DNA of 43,943 nt, taken from positions 1 to 43,943 of the forward strand of contig NZ_AUCU01000040.1 of NCBI RefSeq assembly GCF_000429925.1, read 5' to 3'. Position numbers and translations under genes: made by a program. This DNA is from Desulfatirhabdium butyrativorans DSM 18734 (GTDB taxonomy: Bacteria; Desulfobacterota; Desulfobacteria; Desulfobacterales; Desulfatirhabdiaceae). Positions 17,393 through 26,930 of the stretch are shown here, in pieces; within the stretch, counting starts at the first letter, position 1; every line of letters begins with the position of its first letter. The notes below the pieces were generated by a model. It did not search any database and had not been told where the DNA came from. It saw nothing but the letters and a program-made list of their open reading frames with translations.

Positions 17393-18517
17393 AGGACCGA
17401 AAAGCGCCTCCACGAAAGATTTCGGATCGAAGGGCTGCAGGTCGTCGATCTTTTCCCCGACACCGATATAACGGATCGGAATACCCGTTTCCCTGCAGAT
17501 ACCGGCGACGATCCCGCCTTTGGCGGTGCCATCCAGCTTGGTCAGCGCAATGGATGTGACGCCGATTGCCTGATGAAACAGTTTCGCCTGGCTCAGGGCA
17601 TTCTGGCCGGTTGTGGCATCGAGCACCAGCAGTGTCTCGTGCGGTGCATCGGGAATCCGCTTGGATACGGCTTTCTTGATCTTCTTGAGCTCCTCCATCA
17701 GGTTGACCTTGGTGTGCAGCCGTCCCGCCGTATCGATCAGAACGATATCGATCTTTCGGGCGACTGCGGCATCCACCCCGTCGAAAGCCACGGCAGCCGG
17801 ATCGGAATTGTCCTTGTGCCGGACGATCTCTGCGCCGGCCCGCTCGGCCCAGATGTCAAGCTGCTCGCCCGCAGCAGCCCGGAAGGTATCGCCAGCGGCA
17901 ATGAGCACTTTTTTCCCTTCCCGATGGCTGGCTGCGGCCATCTTCCCGATGGTCGTCGTCTTTCCCACACCGTTGACGCCGACAACCAGAACCACATGGG
18001 GCTTTGTCTGCGGCGACAGCGTTTCTTCCCTCCCCTGCCCTGCCGGCATTTCCGGAAAAAGCGCCAAAATCTCCTGTTTGAGGATGTCCTTGAGCTCTTC
18101 GGCCGTCGTTGTCTGACCGAATTTCCGCCTGGAAATCTTCTGGATCAACCCCATGCTGATTTCCACCCCCAGATCGGCCGTAATGAGCTTTTCTTCCAGT
18201 TCCTCCAGAACCGCATCATCGACTTTTCTGCCGGTGGAAAACAGTTGATCGATATCCGTCGTCAAAAATTCCCGGGTTTTGGCAAGCCCCTTCCTGAGCC
18301 GCTGGAAAAAGCCCGATTTGGCCTTCGGATCGGGCACCGGGTCCGCCGCATGCGATTCCTCCGCCTCTTCGAGAGGCAAATCGGCCTGCTCCCCGGCCGC
18401 CTCCGCCTCGGGTGTTCGGGCTTCGATCGGGGCCTCATCCGCCTGGGGAAAGCCGGGTACTTCATCCGCCTGGGCCGCAACCTGCCCTTTCTTCCGTTTG
18501 AACCAGTTGAATGCCAT
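17360..18517 (-). CDS. ftsY: Signal recognition particle receptor FtsY
   Basis: A 385-residue SRP-receptor GTPase that docks ribosome-SRP complexes at the inner membrane for cotranslational insertion. An acidic A domain (about 15-65) is followed by the four-helix N domain (about 70-165) and the G domain. G1 is GVNGVGKTTT (180-189), with DTAGR as G3 and TKLDG as G4. The family normally ends soon after FDPxxFVxALF. Here the last ten residues (SGAVREPPLP) are encoded by a GC-rich palindrome inserted at the 3-prime end. The start is immediately next to the smc stop codon, so smc and ftsY form one transcription unit. Confidence 0.96.
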   Translation of the reverse strand: MAFNWFKRKKGQVAAQADEVPGFPQADEAPIEARTPEAEAAGEQADLPLEEAEESHAADPVPDPKAKSGFFQRLRKGLAKTREFLTTDIDQLFSTGRKVDDAVLEELEEKLITADLGVEISMGLIQKISRRKFGQTTTAEELKDILKQEILALFPEMPAGQGREETLSPQTKPHVVLVVGVNGVGKTTTIGKMAAASHREGKKVLIAAGDTFRAAAGEQLDIWAERAGAEIVRHKDNSDPAAVAFDGVDAAVARKIDIVLIDTAGRLHTKVNLMEELKKIKKAVSKRIPDAPHETLLVLDATTGQNALSQAKLFHQAIGVTSIALTKLDGTAKGGIVAGICRETGIPIRYIGVGEKIDDLQPFDPKSFVEALFGPSGAVREPPLP

Positions 18518-21500
18518 CTATGCGTCTTCCTTTACAAAATGATTGATCTCTTCCCACTTGACGGGGACGATGCGCGAAACTCCCTTGTTTTCCGTCGTCA
18601 CGCCGATCAGCATATCTGCGAAGGCCATCGTTCTGCGGTTGTGTGTTGCCATCAGAATCTGCGCCTTCTCCCCCACGATTCCCAGCAGGCGATTGAACCG
18701 CTGCACATTGGCCTCGTCGAGCGGCGCATCGATTTCATCGAGAAGGCAGAAGGACGCGGGCCGGATGAGAAAGATGGAGAAGATGAAGGCGATCGCGCAG
18801 AGCGCTTTTTCACCGCCGGAGAGCAGGCTGATTCGGGTCAGGCGCTTTCCCGGCGGCTGTATCATGAATTCGACGCCTGTTTCAAGGGGGTTGTTCGGCT
18901 CGGTCATCACCAGCCCCGCAGAACCCCCGTCAAACAGTTGGGGAAACACTTCCTGGAGCTTCCCGTTGACGGCCTCGAAGGTCTGGAGAAACGTTTCCTG
19001 CGTCAGCCGGTCGATCTTCCGGATAACCGACTGGATGTCGTTCATGGCCTTGAGCAGATCGTCCTTCTGGGTTTGCAGGAAAGTGTGCCGTTCCCCGATT
19101 TCTTCCAATTCCCGGATGGCAGCCGTGTTGATATCGCCGAATTGCTGAAGCTGCGCCTTTTTCCGCTGAAGCTCTTCGCCGGTGGCCTGGGGATCGAAAG
19201 CCGGATCGTCGAGCACTTCGGACAGTTGCCGGCGAAGTTCGGAAAGAGGGGCAGCACTCAAGGTTGCCATATCGTTTTTCGCACGATCCCGTTTTTCCCG
19301 ATGTCTGGCAAGTTCGATCTCGAGAGCCTGAACCTGTTGTGCCGCGCTGTCCCGGTTTTCCTGAACCGCCCGGATTGTTTCCTCCATGGCGCTTCGCTGC
19401 AGCACAAGGGATTGCAGATCGGCCTCCGCCGATTGCAGCGTTTCGCCGAGACGGCTGAAATCCATTGACCACGTTTCGATGTTCGCGGCATTCGCAGCCA
19501 GTTTCGCCGCACACGACGCCTGCTGTTTCCGGATATCGGCGATTCGCTCGTTCAACTGCCCGATGCGCTGATCGCTTTCCGTGCGGAACTGGGCGAGCCT
19601 TCGCAATGTATCGATGGTGTTCTCGAGCTGGGCTCCGGATGCTGTCCAATCCACCTGAAGGGTTTGCCTTTCGTTCTGGAGGGCCTCGAGTTTGCCCGCG
19701 CATTCTCCGATGGATTTCTGACAACCGTCAAGCCGCTCCTGCTCCGTCTGCAGCTCATTCTCGATCTGAGCCAGAACATCCTGCAGCCGGCTGATCTCGC
19801 TTTCGCTGTCCGTCTCCTCCCCGGAGAGTCTTTCCCGTTCGATATGCAGAATATCGATATTCCGGCGAAGGTGTTTTCCGCTCTCCTCGATCTGGATACG
19901 GCGTTTTTCCGCCTCCTGCAGATCATCCTTTTCGTTGCGGATATCCTGCATGATTCTGCTGATGGCGGTTTCGAGTTCCTTGACCTGCATCTCACGCGCC
20001 TTGCTTGCCTGCCTGCCGTCTTCCAACTGAATCAAACATTCAGAAAGCTCGGTTTCCAGACGCTTGATTTCCGTCTTGCGAAACAGGATGCCGCCTGCAT
20101 CCGACTGGCTTCCGCCGACAATCACGCCACCTCCCATATCGATCCGCATCCCGTCGCGCGTAACGATCGCCTGGCCCGCAGCCAGGGCCTTACTGTGAGA
20201 GAGGGCCTCATCCAGCGTTTCGACCACGATGATCCGGGAAAGCAGCGCAGAAAGCATCGGCACATCTGCCGTGATCCGCACGTGATCGATCAACGCAGCA
20301 CCGGCGCAAGGAGGATGGACGGTCGGGAAAATGCGGGAAGCATCCGGTACGGGAACCAGGAATCCGCATCTTCCGGCCTTGCCGGCCACCAGATATTCAA
20401 TGGCCTCTCGCGCCGTATCCGCCGAATCGATCACGATTCCCTGCAGAATCTCGTTCAAACCCGCTTCGAGCGCCGCCTCGTAGCCAGGCTCGGTTTCCAG
20501 GACGTTGGCAACGACATTCAAAATTCCCGGCATCCGGAGAGCTGAGCCGCCCGCCGGATTGCCCCAGCGCCGCATCAGCACCTTCACCCCGTCCTGAAAG
20601 CCTTCGTAGGTGTCCGTCAGTTTTCGCAGCGACGATAACCGCAGCTCGATTCCGTGACGCCGATCCGAGAGCATCCGGACATGCTCCGCCATTTCCCTGA
20701 ACGATGCCAATTGGACGTCGAGCCGGTTGCGCTTCTGGGCAAGCGTTTGCTCCATTTCCCGAACGGTTCCCGAGATCTCCTCGATTTCCGCGACGATTTC
20801 CCGAAACGCCCGCTCCTGGGCCTTCTGCTCCCGGGCTGCAACAAGAATTTCTTCTTCCAGACGTTTCAGTTTCCGCTCTGCCTGACGGCGATTGTCGGCA
20901 GCACTCTGACTGGCTTGCAGCGTTCTGGCCTGAGAAGCGCTCAGGTTGAGAATTTTCTTTCGGATGGCTTCAATCTGGAGATTGAGGCCATCCATCTGCT
21001 TTCTGGCCGCCATCTCCGCCTGTTTTGCCGCTTCCATCCGGGCGTTAAGCTCCCGGTTGCGGGTTTCCAGAAAATCCTTTCGCTCCTGAAGGGTCTGCCA
21101 TTCCAAATCGAGACCCGCCCGTTTTTCGGCAATTCTGGCCAGATTTTCGCGACTTTCGATCTCTTCCCGTTCAAACCGCCGGAATTCGGATTCCAGATGG
21201 ACGTTTTCCTGTTGGGCCTTGTCCAGCTGCCGCTCGATTTGCCGGATGCGCTCGGCAATGCCCCGGTTCTGGTTTCGGGATGCCTCGATACGCTGCTGCA
21301 GGGCATCGGCCGCTTTCCGGTGTGCCGCAAGGGACTGCATCTGGGATTGTGTCTGCCGCAGCAGTTCGGCGCTCTGTTGCTCAAGGGAGGCAATGAGGCG
21401 GTTTTCCTGATCCAGGATGTGGAGGTTGCCGATCATTTCCAGGCGCTGAACCTGATGCTGCAGTTGCAGATATGTCCTGGCCTTTTTGGCCTGGCGCTCG

Positions 21501-22129
21501 AGACCGCCCATCTGCCGACGGATTTCATTCAGCACGTCTTCCAGCCGCTGCATGTTCTCCACGGTTTCATCCAGCTTCTTCTGCGCCTCACTTCTTTTGG
21601 CGCGGTAGCGGGTTGCACCCCCGGCTTCATCGATGTATTGCCGGCGCGCTTCAGGCGTGGCCTCCGTGATATCCCCGATATTCCCCTGCTGAACGACGGC
21701 AAAGGATTTGCCCATCCCGCCGCTGCCCATCAGCAGCAATTGAATATCCTTGAGCCTGCAGGGGTGGTTGTCCAGGAGGTATTCGCTTTCGCCCGACCGG
21801 TAGAGCCTCCGGGTGATCTCGATTTCTTCTGAATCGATCATGCCACCGGATGCGGCATGATCCCCATCCGTTCGCGACAGGACGACGGAGACCTGCGCCA
21901 TCTGGACGGGGGCCTTCCCATCGGCGCCCGAAAAAATGACATCCTCCATCGCCTTGCCCCGGAGCTGCCTGGCGCTCTGCTCCCCCATCACCCAGCGCAG
22001 GGCATCCAGCACATTGCTCTTTCCGCATCCATTGGGCCCGACAATGGCGCTGATGCCCGGAGACAAGGCAATCCGGGTGCGATTCCCGAAGGATTTGAAG
22101 CCGACAATTTCAAGCTGTTTGATGATCAT
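18518..22129 (-). CDS. smc: Chromosome segregation protein SMC
   Basis: A 1203-residue SMC ATPase that compacts and segregates the chromosome as a homodimer, with ScpA and ScpB (not in this window). Walker A is GPNGCGKSN (31-39). Long coiled coils run from about 170 to 500 and from about 670 to 1010. The hinge lies near 510-640 and starts around TDTYEGFQDGVKVL. The C-terminal head has the signature LLSGGEKALCAIAF and Walker B CLLDEIDAPLDEAN. The length is standard (about 1170-1200). Its TAG stop directly precedes the ftsY ATG with no spacer. Confidence 0.97.
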   Translation of the reverse strand: MIIKQLEIVGFKSFGNRTRIALSPGISAIVGPNGCGKSNVLDALRWVMGEQSARQLRGKAMEDVIFSGADGKAPVQMAQVSVVLSRTDGDHAASGGMIDSEEIEITRRLYRSGESEYLLDNHPCRLKDIQLLLMGSGGMGKSFAVVQQGNIGDITEATPEARRQYIDEAGGATRYRAKRSEAQKKLDETVENMQRLEDVLNEIRRQMGGLERQAKKARTYLQLQHQVQRLEMIGNLHILDQENRLIASLEQQSAELLRQTQSQMQSLAAHRKAADALQQRIEASRNQNRGIAERIRQIERQLDKAQQENVHLESEFRRFEREEIESRENLARIAEKRAGLDLEWQTLQERKDFLETRNRELNARMEAAKQAEMAARKQMDGLNLQIEAIRKKILNLSASQARTLQASQSAADNRRQAERKLKRLEEEILVAAREQKAQERAFREIVAEIEEISGTVREMEQTLAQKRNRLDVQLASFREMAEHVRMLSDRRHGIELRLSSLRKLTDTYEGFQDGVKVLMRRWGNPAGGSALRMPGILNVVANVLETEPGYEAALEAGLNEILQGIVIDSADTAREAIEYLVAGKAGRCGFLVPVPDASRIFPTVHPPCAGAALIDHVRITADVPMLSALLSRIIVVETLDEALSHSKALAAGQAIVTRDGMRIDMGGGVIVGGSQSDAGGILFRKTEIKRLETELSECLIQLEDGRQASKAREMQVKELETAISRIMQDIRNEKDDLQEAEKRRIQIEESGKHLRRNIDILHIERERLSGEETDSESEISRLQDVLAQIENELQTEQERLDGCQKSIGECAGKLEALQNERQTLQVDWTASGAQLENTIDTLRRLAQFRTESDQRIGQLNERIADIRKQQASCAAKLAANAANIETWSMDFSRLGETLQSAEADLQSLVLQRSAMEETIRAVQENRDSAAQQVQALEIELARHREKRDRAKNDMATLSAAPLSELRRQLSEVLDDPAFDPQATGEELQRKKAQLQQFGDINTAAIRELEEIGERHTFLQTQKDDLLKAMNDIQSVIRKIDRLTQETFLQTFEAVNGKLQEVFPQLFDGGSAGLVMTEPNNPLETGVEFMIQPPGKRLTRISLLSGGEKALCAIAFIFSIFLIRPASFCLLDEIDAPLDEANVQRFNRLLGIVGEKAQILMATHNRRTMAFADMLIGVTTENKGVSRIVPVKWEEINHFVKEDA

Positions 22130-22154
22130 CCGTTATCAGATCGATTTGCAGATC

Positions 22155-22227
22155 TTTCCCTCTTCCCTATCCGACCGCCCCCATCCGCCCCTCTTCCCTC
22201 TTCCCTATCCCCTATCCCCTATCCCCA
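22155..22227 (+). repeat. CCCTATC-type heptanucleotide repeats
   Basis: A degenerate array of TTCCCTC, TTCCCTATC and CCCTATC units between the divergent smc and phosphofructokinase genes, immediately upstream of the promoter at 22238. Confidence 0.85.
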
Positions 22228-22237
22228 ATGCTTCGGG

Positions 22238-22266
22238 TTGACAACGACAGCCGCTCCCATTATGCT
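22238..22266 (+). promoter_or_regulatory. Sigma-70-type promoter of the phosphofructokinase gene
   Basis: TTGACA at 22238-22243 and TATGCT at 22261-22266 are separated by exactly 17 bases. The predicted transcription start is near 22273, about 33 bases before the chosen ATG at 22306, and a GGAGGA ribosome site lies at 22295-22300. Confidence 0.75.
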
Positions 22267-22305
22267 GACTCCGCTCATATCATCTTTTCCCCATGGAGGA
22301 CCAAT

Positions 22306-24468
22306 ATGTCAAAGATATCCGATCCTTCCCTTGTAGAGACATCACCAGACCCCGATGCCGATTGCAAACTCTGCTCGGATTTCTTCGATCTTCCGGAGGT
22401 CAGGGCGCTCACTTCGAATCTCAACAGCGAAATGATCGCCAGAAGGCTCAAAATCCCCCTGCTTTGCCCGGTTTTCGAGACAGCCTGCACCCGGCTGGTC
22501 GAAAACGACAACTTCACATTCGAACTCGATTCGGAAGCAGTCGAGAAACTTCCGAATCTCATCCACAATCGCGTGCAGAATATCGTCCCCGATCCCGATG
22601 CATCGGAAACGAACCGGAATCAATACACCAAAGCGCGCAACATTGGAATCGTTTTTTCAGGAGGCCCGGCCCCCGGCGGGCACAACGTGATCGCCGGGAT
22701 CTACGATGCCGCCACAAAGGCCAATCCGAATTCGAAGCTCTACGGCTTCTGGATGGGACCGGATGGAATTCTGGAAAACCGCCATGTTCTTCTGAACCAG
22801 GAAATGATCGACGATTACCGAAATCTTGGCGGCTTCGCGATGATCAAGACGGGACGGACCAAAATCGATTCGGCCAAAAAGATGGAGCAGGCCAGAAAAA
22901 CCCTCAAAGGACTCGATCTCGATGCCCTGGTCATTATCGGCGGGGACGATTCAAACACCAACGCCGCTTTCATGGCGCAGGAACTGTTTTATGACGGCAT
23001 CCAGATCATCGGTGTCCCCAAAACCATCGACGGGGACGTCCAGGTTCGTGACAGCAAGGGAGAAGTGCTCTGCGCCGTTTCATTCGGATATTATTCGGCC
23101 GCAAGGGCATTCGCACAGGAGGTAAGCAACCTCTGTACGGATTGCAGCTCCGATCAGAAATACTGGCATATCTGCAAGGTCATGGGCCGATCGGCCAGTC
23201 ACCTGGCCCTCGAAGTTGCCCTCCAGACCCATGCCAACATTACGCTCATCGGAGAAGATCTGGCGGACTACACCGACCATCGCAGGCTTGAGGCCAGCCG
23301 GAAAAGCGGCGGAACGGATTTTACCGCCTACGGCATGACGCTTCGGCATCTGTCTCGCATCATCTGCGATGCAATCGTTCAGCGGGCTGCAGTAGGCAAG
23401 AACTTCGGCGTCATGGTCATACCGGAAGGCGTTCTGGAATTCATCAACGAGATTCAGGTCTTCATCATCAAGCTGAACACCATCATCGGTGAGTACAACC
23501 GGACGCACGATATCGACTTTCACAGCACCCATCCCTTTCTCGAGCAAAAACGGGAATATCTGCGCCGACTGGCCCAGGGAACCCGGGACAGCGGTGGCCA
23601 TTCGGTCTGGAACAACCGGGATGACGAGCTTTTCAACGATCTGCCGGATTTTTTTCAGGAAGGTCTCCTGATGGAAAGGGACAGCCACGGCAATTTTCAG
23701 TTTTCCCTGGTCGAAACCGACAAGGTCATCATGGGGCTTGTCCGGGATTATCTCGATATTCTCAAGGACAAGGGCGTTTACAAACTGGGCATCGAGCGCG
23801 CCTATTACGAACGGACACTCGAAGCCGCAGGCCTGTCTCCGGATCGTTTCGGACCGGTACTCTTCAGGAATTATGATTCAGGTTCGTACCTTCTGGTCAA
23901 AGAGAATATCATTTCCATCAAAACCCTGAAACAGGTGCTGGTAAAGGCCGGTCTGGCCACGGAGGATCAACCGGTTCCGTCTGCGGTGGAAAAGATCTAT
24001 GCGAAATCCGTCCCCCAATTCAAAATCCAGACGCATTTCTACGGCTACGACGGCAGGGGCAGCAGCCCGACGGTGTTCGATTGCACCTATACCTACAACC
24101 TGGGATGGACCGCATTCAGCCTGATCGCCAATGGTGCGACCGGCCAGATGGCGGCCATTCGCAATCTGGAACAGCCTTTTTCCCAATGGGAGCCGATCGG
24201 TGTTCCCATTGCCCCCCTGATGCATCTGGAGGAACGCAACGGGAGACTCGTACTGGTTCTCGAAAAAAGTCTCGTCGATCTGAAAAGCCCGGCTTTTCAG
24301 ACGCTGAAGGCATTCCGTGAAAAATGGCTGGCTGCAACCCCCGGCCCCGACGATTTCCGCGTTCCGGGTCCGATCCGTCTTTCGGGAGACATCGATGAAG
24401 ATCGGCCCATCACCCTGACCCTCAACCGTTACGGCGCCATGCATCAGAAAAGGGGGACCCATGGATGA
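22306..24468 (+). CDS. Pyrophosphate-dependent 6-phosphofructokinase
   Basis: A 720-residue protein of the long PFK family that phosphorylates fructose 6-phosphate reversibly with PPi, in glycolysis or gluconeogenesis. GGPAPGGHN marks the phosphoryl-donor site. GGDDSNTNA has Asp where ATP enzymes have Gly. PKTIDGD carries the Lys that replaces Gly in PPi-using forms and includes the catalytic Asp. MGRSASHLALEVALQ is the usual MGR segment. The frame stays open to 22228, but I chose the ATG at 22306 because GGAGGA precedes it by five bases and the promoter lies inside the longer frame. The next gene overlaps it by eight bases. Confidence 0.93.
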   Translation: MSKISDPSLVETSPDPDADCKLCSDFFDLPEVRALTSNLNSEMIARRLKIPLLCPVFETACTRLVENDNFTFELDSEAVEKLPNLIHNRVQNIVPDPDASETNRNQYTKARNIGIVFSGGPAPGGHNVIAGIYDAATKANPNSKLYGFWMGPDGILENRHVLLNQEMIDDYRNLGGFAMIKTGRTKIDSAKKMEQARKTLKGLDLDALVIIGGDDSNTNAAFMAQELFYDGIQIIGVPKTIDGDVQVRDSKGEVLCAVSFGYYSAARAFAQEVSNLCTDCSSDQKYWHICKVMGRSASHLALEVALQTHANITLIGEDLADYTDHRRLEASRKSGGTDFTAYGMTLRHLSRIICDAIVQRAAVGKNFGVMVIPEGVLEFINEIQVFIIKLNTIIGEYNRTHDIDFHSTHPFLEQKREYLRRLAQGTRDSGGHSVWNNRDDELFNDLPDFFQEGLLMERDSHGNFQFSLVETDKVIMGLVRDYLDILKDKGVYKLGIERAYYERTLEAAGLSPDRFGPVLFRNYDSGSYLLVKENIISIKTLKQVLVKAGLATEDQPVPSAVEKIYAKSVPQFKIQTHFYGYDGRGSSPTVFDCTYTYNLGWTAFSLIANGATGQMAAIRNLEQPFSQWEPIGVPIAPLMHLEERNGRLVLVLEKSLVDLKSPAFQTLKAFREKWLAATPGPDDFRVPGPIRLSGDIDEDRPITLTLNRYGAMHQKRGTHG

Positions 24469-25033
24469 TCTACAGGCGCCCAGTTCTTTCAAGGGGCACT
24501 TCCTGATCGCCATGCCCGGCTTGCAGGATCCCAACTTCTTTCAAACAGTGGTGTTGCTCTGCGAACACAATGCGGAAGGTGCGCTCGGCGTGGTGATCAA
24601 CCGAGTGCACCCGACTCTGAAAGCCAAGGATATTTTTGATGAATTGAAGATTCCCTGCATTCAGGAGGCAGCCGGCATCCCCCTGCATATCGGCGGGCCG
24701 GTACACCAGGGCGGGCTTTTTATCCTGCACGGCCCGCCTTTCGGATGGGAGGGTACGCTCGCTGTAACCGAAACACTGGCTCTCAGCAACACGATGGATT
24801 TGTTGCGATTGCTTGGCAAGGGAGAAGGGCCCGAACAGTTCATGATCGTGCTGGGATGCGCAGGATGGGGACCGGGTCAACTGGATTCGGAAATCCTGGA
24901 AAATGTCTGGCTGACCACTCCTGCAGACGATGAGGTGATCTTTACGGTGGAGGCGGAAAATCAGTGGAATGAGGCGATTCGCAGGATGGGCATCGATCCC
25001 GTATCCCTGTCTTCAGCGGCGGGTCATGCGTGA
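24461..25033 (+). CDS. yqgE: YqgE/AlgH family protein (UPF0301)
   Basis: A 190-residue cytoplasmic protein of the UPF0301 family. Family hallmarks are GHFLIAMPGLQDPNF at residues 12-26, EGALGVVINR, HIGGPVHQGGLFILH and CAGWGPGQLDSEI. The length matches the family. AlgH of Pseudomonas is named for an alginate phenotype, but no biochemical activity is established. It overlaps the end of the phosphofructokinase gene by eight bases and is probably translated from the same message. Confidence 0.93.
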   Translation: MDDLQAPSSFKGHFLIAMPGLQDPNFFQTVVLLCEHNAEGALGVVINRVHPTLKAKDIFDELKIPCIQEAAGIPLHIGGPVHQGGLFILHGPPFGWEGTLAVTETLALSNTMDLLRLLGKGEGPEQFMIVLGCAGWGPGQLDSEILENVWLTTPADDEVIFTVEAENQWNEAIRRMGIDPVSLSSAAGHA

Positions 25034-25100
25034 GGTCCGGAAAGCATGATCCGCCATATCGATATCCGGGAATGACATCCCAATTGCCCAAAAGCCTGAT

Positions 25101-25316
25101 TCACGATTCTGCGTTTTCCACCTCGTTTTTCTCATCGTTTTTCTCTTCACCCACGGCATCGCCCGCATTGTTTTCTTCCTTGTTCTTGCCGGGCCGAGGC
25201 TTCTTTTTCTTGAGGCATATCTTATCCTTGCGGACAAAGGCGCAGAGTTTCGGATTGTAATATTCCTTGCAATTCAAGGGATTGTAGAGTGGACATTCAG
25301 GATTCTTCTCAGACAT
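25101..25316 (-). CDS. Small Cys-rich, Lys-rich protein
   Basis: A 71-residue protein. The N-terminal part has four Cys in a compact module (CPLYNPLNCKEYYNPKLCAF and a later IC), followed by a KKKKPRPGKNK stretch and a Glu/Asn/Lys-rich acidic tail. I chose the Met at 25316 because AAGGGGAA precedes it; the frame is open to 25391 but the added residues look random. The Cys spacing suggests a small metal or Fe-S site and the tail looks disordered. I have a recollection of similar short proteins in sulfate reducers but can assign no function. Confidence 0.6.
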   Translation of the reverse strand: MSEKNPECPLYNPLNCKEYYNPKLCAFVRKDKICLKKKKPRPGKNKEENNAGDAVGEEKNDEKNEVENAES

Positions 25317-25683
25317 CGATTCTATTCCCCTTATTGGAATTGTTGCGGAATATATAGCTAAATTCGAATGATTTTGCAAGATGCAATCCACCCGATCCTC
25401 CCGGCGAATGACAAAGTCCCATCATGCCGCCCGTATTTTCCCCATCCTCATTCCAGGGGCCATTCAGTCGCCTCGATAGCCGTTCCTGAAATTCCATTTG
25501 ATGATCGCTTGACCAATCCGATAAAAATATAGAATAACCATACGAACTCATTGACAAATCATAATCGCTGCTGTAAGAGAGCCCAATAAATGTTCATGGT
25601 GAGGGGCGCCTCCCCCGGAGATGAAAATTCGGTCGTCATTGCGGCAGATGCGGTAATACAGACCAAGGCATTCGCAGGGACTC

Positions 25684-25711
25684 GTAGGGGCGACCCGCCG
25701 GTCGCCCCTAC
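25684..25711 (+). repeat. GGGGCGACC/GGTCGCCCC palindrome
   Basis: An almost perfect palindrome of the same family as those at 8553-8575 and 28402-28427. Confidence 0.88.
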
Positions 25712-25811
25712 AGGCTACCGACTGACGTATTTCACGATAACCCCCATGCAACCGGAGATTTCATCCCGATGAATGAAAGTCGCAGGAGCAAGCCTGGAAA
25801 AACGGGAGTCA

Positions 25812-25868
25812 TCCGCTTTTCTTCTGACTTCTGACTCCTGACTTCTGGCTCCTGGCTTCTGGCTCCTG
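25812..25868 (+). repeat. CTCCTGA/CTTCTGA heptanucleotide array
   Basis: About eight degenerate heptamers, including CTTCTGA, CTCCTGA, CTTCTGG and CTCCTGG. The same heptamer family recurs at 28508-28576. Confidence 0.9.
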
Positions 25869-26364
25869 ATTTTCGACTTTCGTAGCAATGTGACGGACTC
25901 TTCAAGTCCAAAAGTCTAACTTGTCGCGGCCTTTCGGCCGTTTCGAAGAGGAACATCTTCATGTTTCGCTTTTTCGGTTTTACCTGAGACAGCTTGATGA
26001 AAGCCACCCGGGCTGGTGGACTTGGGGAAAGACCGAAAGCGTATCTGCAAACGTACATCCCGATCCTGTACTGATACCCGCCTTTCCGCTTTCCCGACAT
26101 CTTGCCATCACAAAATCCAAGCTTTTCACTGGGGCGCGCCTGCTGCCGCCGTTGACGCTCGTGCATGCGCGACACCGCAGAGGCCAAGCCTTCCGCTCCG
26201 TAATCGCGGTTGACCGTTGTTGCCGGGCCTGACACGGGCGCGGGGTGACCCGGACCCGCCATCCCGGTTTCATACGCACAACACCCCGTGTGGGGCAACG
26301 AGCGGCGGGTCGGATATCGATTATCCGAGATCAGCCGTTTTCTCAAACGTTTGGGAGGATACCA

Positions 26365-26916
26365 TTGATCCGAATGATTCATCGCGATCCGCTGTTTGAA
26401 AAGCAGCTCGATTCCCTGCGTAAAGGAAACAAGAAAGCGCAGATTGCGGCACGTGAAGCGGACGAAATCATCCAGCGCCTGACCCAGGAACGCCGCATTC
26501 CCGATTGCCTCCACGAAGCCACCAAAAGCGGCGAGCAGCGCATGCGAAACTGCCTCAAATACGATCTCGGATGCGGTTATCGTCTCATTACCCTGCGGGT
26601 TGACGATTGTATCCACATTCCGTTCATTGGAACGCATGACGAATGCGACCGCTGGCTCGCCAACAAGAAGCGCGTGCAGCCAATCCTCTGGAAGAGCCGC
26701 TCCGTTGCCATCGAAATCCCGGAAACGGAAATATTCCCGGAAACGGATTCCCTGGACTCCCTGCAGGATATCGATACGGAAGTTTGCGAAGATTTTCCCC
26801 AGATCGAAGAGAAATACCTCCGAATGATCTTTTGCGGACTCATCGAGCGAACCCCCGAATATACCCTGACGGAAGCCAATACACATTCATGCCCATGCGA
26901 TCAACATCCCTTATAG
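26365..26916 (+). CDS. RelE/HigB-like protein with C-terminal extension
   Basis: The N-terminal 100 residues resemble RelE/ParE-superfamily toxins as found in sulfate reducers: HRDPLFEKQL at the start, a central RMRNCLKYDLGCGYRLITL strand pair and the ending FIGTHDECDRWLANK. Toxins of this family cleave mRNA on the ribosome. Here about 75 extra acidic residues follow (for example EIFPETDSLDSLQDID), and no antitoxin gene is adjacent. I chose the TTG start at 26365 because GGGAGG precedes it by six bases; the ATG at 26374 is the alternative. It ends 14 bases before the Hdr-like gene and may share its message. The role in that context is unknown. Confidence 0.6.
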   Translation: MIRMIHRDPLFEKQLDSLRKGNKKAQIAAREADEIIQRLTQERRIPDCLHEATKSGEQRMRNCLKYDLGCGYRLITLRVDDCIHIPFIGTHDECDRWLANKKRVQPILWKSRSVAIEIPETEIFPETDSLDSLQDIDTEVCEDFPQIEEKYLRMIFCGLIERTPEYTLTEANTHSCPCDQHPL

Positions 26917-26930
26917 AGAAGGAGAATCGA

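Larger units (their letters stand above)
25317..26364. other. Long gap without a convincing gene
   Basis: About 1 kb precedes the Hdr array. Open frames here are short, in conflict on both strands and unlike known proteins. Recognisable items are a GTAGGGGCGACCCGCCGGTC-type palindrome (25684-25711) and a CTTCTGA/CTCCTGA heptamer array (25812-25868). From 25900 to 26350 I see no motif. The region could hold the promoter for the downstream genes. Confidence 0.6.

Noticed and set aside
25732-26886. A 384-codon minus-strand frame
   Set aside because: It crosses the heptamer array and the RelE-like gene in antisense; the predicted protein has no domain and repeats RSQEPE/RSQKSE from the heptamers.
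26643-26930. Upstream extension of the HdrC/B-like gene
   Set aside because: It overlaps the RelE-like gene in another frame; the ATG at 26931 has a good ribosome site and begins the conserved sequence.
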